Below are positions 6,910-11,907 of a DNA stretch of 11,907 nt, piece by piece; position 1 is the stretch's first letter, and the number at the start of each line of letters is the position of its first letter. A program made the position numbers and the translations under genes. The notes under the pieces are model-generated. The model saw only the letters and a program-made list of their open reading frames with translations, ran no database searches and was not told where the DNA came from. The stretch is from an uncultured Acidimicrobiales bacterium (lineage in GTDB: Bacteria; Actinomycetota; Acidimicrobiia; Acidimicrobiales; Aldehydirespiratoraceae). Where the stretch lies: NCBI GenBank assembly GCA_938091985.1, contig CALKOE010000109.1, positions 1 through 11,907 of the forward strand, read 5' to 3'.

Positions 6910-7164
6910 CTCGTCGAGCTCGAGTCCCAGCTCGCCGTGGATTGCGTGCAGCACATCGGACGAGACCTCTTTTCGGCCCCGCTCTACCTCCGAGAGGTAC
7001 TGAACCGAGACTGCGGCGGCATCGGCGACATCGCTCAACGTGCGCTCCTGGGCGTGTCGTTCGTCGCGCAACACCTCACCGATGACGTCGCGCAGGCGCG
7101 CGTCGTCGGACCGAAGAGCCGGGAACGCCAGGATGTCGGCTGAGTGCTCGGGACGCTGCGCCAC
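6841..7164 (-). CDS. clgR: XRE-family transcriptional regulator, ClgR/PopR-like
   Basis: The 107-residue protein starts at GTG 7164, with TACGCT 7 nt upstream and no ribosome-binding site (leaderless). The Cro/C1-type helix-turn-helix covers about 24-88: LRDVIGEVLRDERHAQ, TLSDVADAAAVSVQYLSEVERGRKEVSS and a closing LLLRAARRLA helix. YLSEVERGRKE-SS is the recognition region characteristic of ClgR and Streptomyces PopR, regulators of clp genes in actinobacteria. The protein ends in SLLAA; the known ClgR and PopR proteins carry C-terminal Ala-Ala that makes them ClpP substrates, so this tail is probably a degron. Its gene converges on the clpP pair. The context (beside a second clpP pair) resembles PopR-clpP3P4 more than housekeeping ClgR. 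Family is clear; exact orthology is not. Confidence 0.85.
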   Translation of the reverse strand: MAQRPEHSADILAFPALRSDDARLRDVIGEVLRDERHAQERTLSDVADAAAVSVQYLSEVERGRKEVSSDVLHAIHGELGLELDELLLRAARRLAPRVQSGPSLLAA

Positions 7165-7171
7165 GATGACG

Positions 7172-7177
7172 AGCGTA
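7172..7177 (-). promoter_or_regulatory. Putative -10 box (TACGCT) for the ClgR-like gene
   Basis: On the minus strand TACGCT fits TANNNT and lies 7 nt before GTG 7164. The gap from the mdh stop (7196) is only 31 nt, so the gene could be read both from this promoter and by read-through from mdh. A 5-bp inverted repeat (AGCCC 7177-7181 / GGGCT 7192-7196) lies next to it. Confidence 0.45.
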
Positions 7178-7195
7178 GCCCAGGCCTCTGCGGGC

Positions 7196-8182
7196 TCAGA
7201 TCAGCCCGAGCTCGCGGACCGTGTCGCGCTCTTCGGCGAGCTCGGCGACCGTTGCGTCGATGCGGCCCTGCGAGAACTCGTCGATGTCGAGGCCCTGGAC
7301 GATCGAGTACTCGCCGTTGGCGCAGGTGACCGGGAAGGACGACATGAGGCCCTCAGGGACGCCATAGCTGCCGTCTGACGGGATGGCCATGGAGACCCAG
7401 TCGTTGTCGGCCGAGCCGAGAACCCAGTCGTGCACGTGGTCGACGGCGGCCGAAGCTGCTGATGCCGCCGACGAGAGGCCTCGGGCTTCGATGATGGCGG
7501 CGCCACGCTGCTGGACGGTGGGGATGAAGGTGCCCTCGAGCCAGTCCTGGTCGCCGACCGCAGCAGCGGCATTGCTGCCGTTGACGTTGCAGTGGAAGAG
7601 ATCGGGATACTGCGTGGCCGAGTGGTTGCCCCAGATCGTCATGTTGGTGATGTCGTTCACCGTGACGTCGAGCTTCTGCGCAAGCTGCGCCTTCGCCCGG
7701 TTGTGATCGAGGCGGGTCATTGCGGTGAATCGAGCATCAGCGATGTCGGGCGCGTTGTTCATCGCGATCAGCGAGTTGGTGTTGGCCGGGTTGCCGACCA
7801 CGAGGACCTTGATGTCGTCGGCCGCGTTGTCGTTGAGCGCCTTGCCCTGCACGGTGAAGATCGCGCCATTGGCCTCGAGAAGGTCCTTGCGCTCCATGCC
7901 CTTCGAGCGGGGGCGAGAGCCCACGAGCATCGCGATGTTCGCACCCTCGAACGCCGCGTTCGGATCGTCGGACTGCGTGATGCCGGCCAGGAGCGGGAAC
8001 GCTCCGTCGTCGAGCTCCATGGCAACGCCTTCGAGCGCGCCCATCGCCGGCGGAATCTCGAGCAGCTGCAAAATGACGGGCTGATCGGGGCCGAGCATCG
8101 ATCCGCTGGCAATGCGGAAGAGGAGGCTGTAGCCGATCTGACCAGCGGCGCCGGTGACAGCGACGCGAACGGGCTCGTTCAT
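7196..8182 (-). CDS. mdh: NAD-dependent malate dehydrogenase
   Basis: The ATG at 8182 follows GGAG (8190-8193) with a 7-nt spacer, the clearest ribosome-binding site in the window; 328 residues, the normal size of the actinobacterial-type enzyme. The Rossmann motif TGAAGQIG (10-17) binds NAD. Substrate-binding arginines sit in [13 protein letters not shown] (Arg90, Arg92, Arg98), and the catalytic pair is Asp159 with His187 ([11 protein letters not shown]). VGNPANTN (129-136) and the C-terminal [14 protein letters not shown] segment agree with the cytosolic type found in actinobacteria. It interconverts malate and oxaloacetate in the citric acid cycle. The next gene on this strand is the ClgR-like regulator, 31 nt away. 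The 105-bp region upstream, shared with the PAS gene, has a possible -10 TACCGT on the minus strand (8222-8227). Confidence 0.96.
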   Translation of the reverse strand: MNEPVRVAVTGAAGQIGYSLLFRIASGSMLGPDQPVILQLLEIPPAMGALEGVAMELDDGAFPLLAGITQSDDPNAAFEGANIAMLVGSRPRSKGMERKDLLEANGAIFTVQGKALNDNAADDIKVLVVGNPANTNSLIAMNNAPDIADARFTAMTRLDHNRAKAQLAQKLDVTVNDITNMTIWGNHSATQYPDLFHCNVNGSNAAAAVGDQDWLEGTFIPTVQQRGAAIIEARGLSSAASAASAAVDHVHDWVLGSADNDWVSMAIPSDGSYGVPEGLMSSFPVTCANGEYSIVQGLDIDEFSQGRIDATVAELAEERDTVRELGLI

Positions 8183-8211
8183 GATTTTTCTCCGAAGGCA
8201 GGTGGACGCAA

Positions 8212-8226
8212 ACCGTCGAGAACGGT
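8212..8226. promoter_or_regulatory. Short inverted repeat between mdh and the PAS gene, possible operator
   Basis: ACCGT-CGAGA-ACGGT forms a 5+5+5 bp dyad in the 105-bp divergent region and overlaps the possible minus-strand -10 (TACCGT, 8222-8227) of mdh. Arms this short occur often by chance in high-GC DNA. Confidence 0.2.
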
Positions 8227-8287
8227 AGCGGAGAACGGGGCCGAACGGACCATTGAGGGGCCGAGGGGCCGGGCCGACTGGCACACC

Positions 8288-8656
8288 ATGACTCGCTTCA
8301 CCACCGATGTCGGCCGTGCCGCCGTCGCGTTACCCGACGCCCTCGCCATCATCGAGGACGACGGCATCATCTCGTGGACGAATCAAGCCGCCGTCGACCT
8401 GCTCGACCTTCGGCCGGTGAGCTGGCTCGGACGGGACCTCGACAGCCTGGTGCATCCAGACGATCGCACCACCGAATCGACCTTCGATGAAACCCTCGGC
8501 CGACTCGCCGGAAAGTCGGCCATCGCGAGGGTCCGCGACGGCGCCGGCTCATGGCGACAGATCGAGTTCCGGAGCCGCGCCATGCCGGCCGGGACCCACG
8601 GCGGGTGCTTCCAGACGGTCCTGCTTCGCGAGGCCAGCCTCAACCTCGTCGACTGA
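8288..8656 (+). CDS. Stand-alone PAS-domain protein
   Basis: The protein has 122 residues from ATG 8288; a longer open frame upstream runs antisense through mdh and is not used. Residues 16-60 read as a classical PAS core: [20 protein letters not shown], then [21 protein letters not shown]. Strands with a [14 protein letters not shown] segment and [10 protein letters not shown] complete the fold. There is no kinase, GGDEF, helix-turn-helix or transmembrane output region, so this is a single-domain sensor or protein-interaction module; ligand and partner cannot be read. No ribosome-binding site or clear -10 precedes it. The GT87-type gene follows on the same strand 74 nt later. The start is the least certain part. 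Confidence 0.75.
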   Translation: MTRFTTDVGRAAVALPDALAIIEDDGIISWTNQAAVDLLDLRPVSWLGRDLDSLVHPDDRTTESTFDETLGRLAGKSAIARVRDGAGSWRQIEFRSRAMPAGTHGGCFQTVLLREASLNLVD

Positions 8657-8730
8657 TCAGCCGATTGGTACTTGTGGCGACCACAACCGCGCTCGCTCCG
8701 GCGACCCTCTCGGAGGACCTCGACCGGCGA

Positions 8731-9918
8731 ATGAACCTCTATCCGAAGGCGCTGCTCACGGCGCTGGCGATGGCGTTCCTCTTCGTGCTGGCCAGCGGCA
8801 ACGGCTCCGACACCGCCTCAGGGCGCGTCGGCGGCGACTTCCCCGCCTTCTATTCCGCCGGCACCATCGTTGCCGAGGGCAACATCGACAACCTCTGGGA
8901 CCCAGCGACGCAGGCTGCGGCGCAGGACCAGCTGCTCGGCGACGAGGACGGGTTCATCATGTTCCCGTATGCGCCCTACGTCGCTGCGGCCTACTCGGGC
9001 TTCGCTGAGCTGCCATATCGAGCGGCCTACGCAGTGCACACCATGCTCATGGTGGGCTTCCTCGTGGCCGCCCTCCACCTCCTGCGGCCGTTGGTCGGCG
9101 TGGTCGATCGACGGTTCTGGCTGACGCTGGCCGGCGCGCTGACGGCCTATCCCGTGTTCGTCGGCATCGGCGGTGGGCAGAACACCGCCCTGACGCTGTT
9201 CCTCATCGCTGCGATTTGGCGGAGCCTGGCCGATGATCGCGAAGAGATCGCAGGGCTCGCCGCCGCCGTTCTCCTCTTTCGGCCGCAGTACGCATTGCCG
9301 ATCATCGGGCTCCTGTTTCTCGGGCGTCACTGGCGGGCCGTCATGGCCGCCGGCTTCGGCGCAGTGGGCGTCTGGGTCGTGAACGCCCTCGTCTTCGGTC
9401 CAGCCTGGATCACGGCCTGGCTCCGCGGCGTTCAACCGCTGCTCGAAGCCGACGCTGAGGTGAACGCGCTCAACGAGATCGCTCCGATCGGTTTCCTTCA
9501 CTCCCTACTCGGCACCGAGTCGACGACCGCGCTGCTGCTCGGCGGCGTTGTCTCGGTCGCGGTCGTGGCGACTCTTGTGTGGACCTGGTGGCGCAGCCCC
9601 TTCGACCTCGCCGAGCGGATCGCGGTCACGACCGCCGGCCTGCTGCTGATCGGCCCTCACACCATCTACTACGACAGTTCGTTGCTGCTCTTCACCGTTC
9701 TCGTGCTGTTCGACCGCGGCCGCATCGACCGCACCGCCGTGGCGCTCGCCTGGGCAGTCGGCATTGTCCACCTCACCAAGTCGGCGGTGGGTGCCTCGCT
9801 GTTGGGCCCGCTCGTGATCGTCGCGTTCGCCGCGACCGTGTGGATGCTTCTCGCGGCGCGGCGTCAGCCGGCCGAGTCGCGGGTGTTGCCGATCCAGGAC
9901 TCGTGGAGCCCCTTGTAG
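8731..9918 (+). CDS. GT87/DUF2029-family polytopic membrane glycosyltransferase-like protein
   Basis: I choose ATG 8731 (395 residues), where the first membrane helix begins at once (KALLTALAMAFLFVLASG). GTG 8674 or TTG 8665 in the same frame would add about 20 residues; GGAGG at 8712-8716 is 14 nt from the ATG, rather far. After helix 1 comes VGGDFPAFYSAG (Asp36, in the position of the acidic GT-C loop residue), then PYAPYVAAAYS, eight or so further hydrophobic helices, the GGGQNTALTLFLIA motif and FRPQYALPI, both usual in DUF2029 proteins. Family members such as mycobacterial mannosyltransferases use polyprenyl-phosphate sugars on the outer membrane face; the sugar and acceptor are unknown here. 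The 3' end overlaps the convergent ABC gene by 55 nt, encoding the polar tail. Confidence 0.82.
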   Translation: MNLYPKALLTALAMAFLFVLASGNGSDTASGRVGGDFPAFYSAGTIVAEGNIDNLWDPATQAAAQDQLLGDEDGFIMFPYAPYVAAAYSGFAELPYRAAYAVHTMLMVGFLVAALHLLRPLVGVVDRRFWLTLAGALTAYPVFVGIGGGQNTALTLFLIAAIWRSLADDREEIAGLAAAVLLFRPQYALPIIGLLFLGRHWRAVMAAGFGAVGVWVVNALVFGPAWITAWLRGVQPLLEADAEVNALNEIAPIGFLHSLLGTESTTALLLGGVVSVAVVATLVWTWWRSPFDLAERIAVTTAGLLLIGPHTIYYDSSLLLFTVLVLFDRGRIDRTAVALAWAVGIVHLTKSAVGASLLGPLVIVAFAATVWMLLAARRQPAESRVLPIQDSWSPL

Positions 9919-11708
9919 ATCCCCTCCACGGCGACCAGCTCGCTGTGGTGACCCATCTGCACGATCCGCCCCGCATCGAAGACGAGCACCGTGTCGGCCC
10001 GCTCGGCGGTGGAGAGTCGGTGAGCAACGGAGATCGTGGTGCGGCCCACCGCCAGCCGGGAAAGCGCTGAGGCCAAGGCCTCTTCGGTCTCGGGATCGAC
10101 CGCCGACGTGGCCTCGTCGAGAAGAAGCAAGCCTGGATCGGCCACCTGCGCCCTGGCAAGGGCCACGAGTTGGCGTTCGCCGACCGAGAGGCGGCCACCG
10201 CGCTCGCCGACGTGAGTGTCGATTCCGAAGGGCAGGCTCGCGAGCCATCGATCGAGGCCGAGTTCGGCGATCGATGCTTCGGCGTCGGCAGCTGTCGCCC
10301 CGATCCGGCCGAAGCGAATGTTCTCCTCGATCGTGGTGTCGAAGAGGAAGCCGTCCTGCGGCACCATGCGGATCGCGGATCGGCGAGATGCCGGGTCGAC
10401 GGCGCGGAGATCGACCCCACCGATCAGGACGGATCCGTCGATGGGGTCGGTGAGCCGCGCCAACAAGCGAGCGAACGACGTCTTGCCGCTGCCGGTCTCC
10501 CCCACAATGGCGACGTTGGCCTCAGCCGGGATGACAACGCTGACGTCGTGAAGGACGGCGTCGCCCGTGCGATACCGGAAGCCGACATCACGCACCTCCA
10601 CCGAGAGGGGGCCGCCAGGAAGGTGCTCTCCCCGCTCCGGTTCTTCCACGGCGATCGGCACATCGAGCACGCGGAGGATCTTCCACCAACCAGCCAGTGC
10701 GGTCTGGGTCTGGTCGAGCACCTCGCCCAGCTCTGCGATCGGTTGCAACAACAGGTTGACGAGAAACAAGAAGGCGACCAATTCGCCGACACCGACATCG
10801 ACCGTGCCGCTCCACCACACGCCTACGCCAACGGCCGCTGCGAGCGAAACCGAGGAGAAGAGATCGACCACGGGCAACATGCCGGCGAACCAGATGCTCG
10901 ATCGCAGCTGCGAGTCATACTGATTGTCGATCGCGGTGTCGAGACGTGACCGAACCGGTGCGTCGTAGCCGTAGGCCCGAATGACCGGGGCGCCGGTGAC
11001 GGCTTCGGATGTTTCGCCGAGGGTCTCGGCCACGCGGGTGCGCACGAGGCTGTAGGCCACGAACTGGCGCTTCTGGACCCACTTGAGGAAGGGCAGAAGC
11101 GGAAGGTGACACAGCACCACCACCAGGGTGAGCTGCCAGTTGTAGATGAGCATCACCGTGAGCGCGCCGACGATGATGGCCGAGTTGATGACCCAGCTGA
11201 TTGCGCCCCACTGCGTGAACTGGGCGAGCGATTCGACGTCGGATGTCACCCGGGCCACGAGCACGCCTCGCCGGCTCTCGGTGTGGTCGGCCAATGACAG
11301 TCGATGAATGTGTTCGAACGCCCGTGTGCGGAGTCCGAGCAGTACCGATTCGGCGGCGATCACCAGACGAATGTGGGCGATCCGGCTCGCCGCCATCACG
11401 CCGATCACGATGACGAATGCGCCTCCCGAGACCGCCCAGACAAAGCCCGGCCGGTAGCCCTCGTCGCTGAGCACGCCGCGATCGAGCACCTGCTGAATCG
11501 TGATGGGAATGATGAGTCGGCCCATCGCTGCGACCAGGGCCATCCCGATGGTGACGCGAATTCCGGTGCGCAGCTCGGGGCTGATCGCGAGGCCGCGACG
11601 CAAGACCTGGAGGGCGGAGACGTCGGGCGCGACGTCGTCGTCGAGCAACGACGCCGGGTCGTCGAACCCGCTCTGCTGGCTCTTCTTGCCCGTCTCGGTC
11701 GCACTCAC
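9864..11708 (-). CDS. ABC exporter half-transporter (TMD-NBD fusion), second gene of the pair
   Basis: The GTG at 11708 overlaps the stop of the upstream ABC gene (GTGA), giving 614 residues. An N-terminal six-helix exporter domain covers about 48-325. The nucleotide-binding domain follows: Walker A GETGSGKTS (403-411), Q-loop VPQDGFLFD (Gln451), signature LSVGE (507-511), Walker B LLLLDE (527-532, catalytic Glu532), D-loop SAVD and switch His563 (VAHRLST). The signature departs from LSGGQ at two positions, seen in one subunit of heterodimeric exporters, while its own ATP site looks complete. With the preceding gene it probably forms a heterodimeric drug or lipid exporter in the cytoplasmic membrane; substrate unknown. 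The cytosolic N-terminus (about 45 residues, acidic) is longer than minimal. Confidence 0.93.
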   Translation of the reverse strand: MSATETGKKSQQSGFDDPASLLDDDVAPDVSALQVLRRGLAISPELRTGIRVTIGMALVAAMGRLIIPITIQQVLDRGVLSDEGYRPGFVWAVSGGAFVIVIGVMAASRIAHIRLVIAAESVLLGLRTRAFEHIHRLSLADHTESRRGVLVARVTSDVESLAQFTQWGAISWVINSAIIVGALTVMLIYNWQLTLVVVLCHLPLLPFLKWVQKRQFVAYSLVRTRVAETLGETSEAVTGAPVIRAYGYDAPVRSRLDTAIDNQYDSQLRSSIWFAGMLPVVDLFSSVSLAAAVGVGVWWSGTVDVGVGELVAFLFLVNLLLQPIAELGEVLDQTQTALAGWWKILRVLDVPIAVEEPERGEHLPGGPLSVEVRDVGFRYRTGDAVLHDVSVVIPAEANVAIVGETGSGKTSFARLLARLTDPIDGSVLIGGVDLRAVDPASRRSAIRMVPQDGFLFDTTIEENIRFGRIGATAADAEASIAELGLDRWLASLPFGIDTHVGERGGRLSVGERQLVALARAQVADPGLLLLDEATSAVDPETEEALASALSRLAVGRTTISVAHRLSTAERADTVLVFDAGRIVQMGHHSELVAVEGIYKGLHESWIGNTRDSAG

Positions 11709-11907
11709 GTGGACTCCGCTTCGTAGGCGGTAACCAGGCCGCGATAGTCGTCTCGGCCGAGCAGGTCAGCGTGGCTCCCGACGGCGATGACCTTCCCGTC
11801 GTCGAGGTAGACCACGCGATCGGCAAGCAAGATCGTCGAGATGCGGTGGGCGACAACGAGCAACGTGGTGTCGAGCTCGCGGCGCAGGTTGGCGAGAATC
11901 TCGGCCT
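11705..11907 (-). CDS. ABC exporter half-transporter, C-terminal end of the NBD (partial)
   Basis: The 5' part lies beyond the window. The visible 67 residues are the end of an ATP-binding domain: LRRELDTTLLVVAHRIST with the switch His, then ADRVVYLDDGKVIAVGSHADLL and a tail ending EAEST. The TGA (11705-11707) overlaps the GTG of the next ABC gene, so the two are translated together and most likely form the two halves of one exporter. Walker A, Walker B and the signature fall outside the window, so whether its ATP site is degenerate cannot be judged here. Confidence 0.9.
   Translation of the reverse strand, partial: AEILANLRRELDTTLLVVAHRISTILLADRVVYLDDGKVIAVGSHADLLGRDDYRGLVTAYEAEST

Noticed and set aside
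7177..7196. AGCCC/GGGCT inverted repeat as an mdh terminator
   Set aside because: The stem is only 5 bp with a 10-nt loop and no U-tract, and it overlaps the mdh stop and the next promoter; too weak to call.
10915..11856. 313-residue minus-strand frame across the junction of the two ABC genes
   Set aside because: It is an Arg/Pro/Ser-rich out-of-frame reading of the two ABC genes, which overlap by GTGA in their real frames.

Overview
The window is a gene-dense, GC-rich (roughly two-thirds G+C) piece of a bacterial chromosome. An actinobacterial-type malate dehydrogenase, a ClgR/PopR-like regulator, an SCP2 domain protein, a GT87 (DUF2029) membrane protein, GTG and TTG starts and apparently leaderless promoters point to Actinomycetota, plausibly a member of Acidimicrobiia. 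The class assignment is inference; no rRNA or other marker is present. There are 13 protein-coding genes (two cut by the window edges), no RNA genes, no insertion sequences and no CRISPR. No gap between genes exceeds about 105 bases.

Left part (1-4323), cell-surface redox proteins: the 3' end of a thioesterase-like gene is followed by a cupredoxin lipoprotein and a parallel beta-helix lipoprotein (both +). Facing them on the minus strand is a two-gene operon, an RDD-family membrane protein followed by a di-heme cytochrome lipoprotein of the DHOR/DUF1111 type. Three consecutive genes encode exported lipoproteins, two of them predicted redox carriers, so they may act together outside the membrane. 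The cupredoxin has Gln where the axial Met is expected.

Middle (4324-7195), DNA repair and a dedicated Clp module: an SCP2 protein diverges from the RDD gene out of a 38-bp promoter region with mirror-image -10 boxes. An Fpg/Nei-type DNA glycosylase diverges from a pair of clpP genes, with a perfect 7+3+7 bp palindrome between them. The first ClpP keeps its Ser-His-Asp triad; the second, overlapping it by ATGA, has Ala, Gln and Ala at those positions and should be catalytically dead. Converging on the pair and overlapping its 3' end is a small XRE regulator resembling ClgR/PopR, whose C-terminus ends in LLAA, like an SsrA-type degron. Known ClgR proteins activate clp and DNA-repair genes and are themselves Clp substrates, so the layout (repair gene, operator, active and dead ClpP, degradable regulator) looks like a self-contained feedback circuit. 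This is the most interesting part of the window.

Right part (7196-11907): malate dehydrogenase (-), a stand-alone PAS-domain protein (+), a GT87-type polytopic membrane protein (+), and a heterodimeric ABC exporter pair (-) whose upstream half-transporter runs off the window. Many neighbours overlap at their ends (8, 55 and 69 nt convergent; 4 nt tandem), which indicates a streamlined genome.
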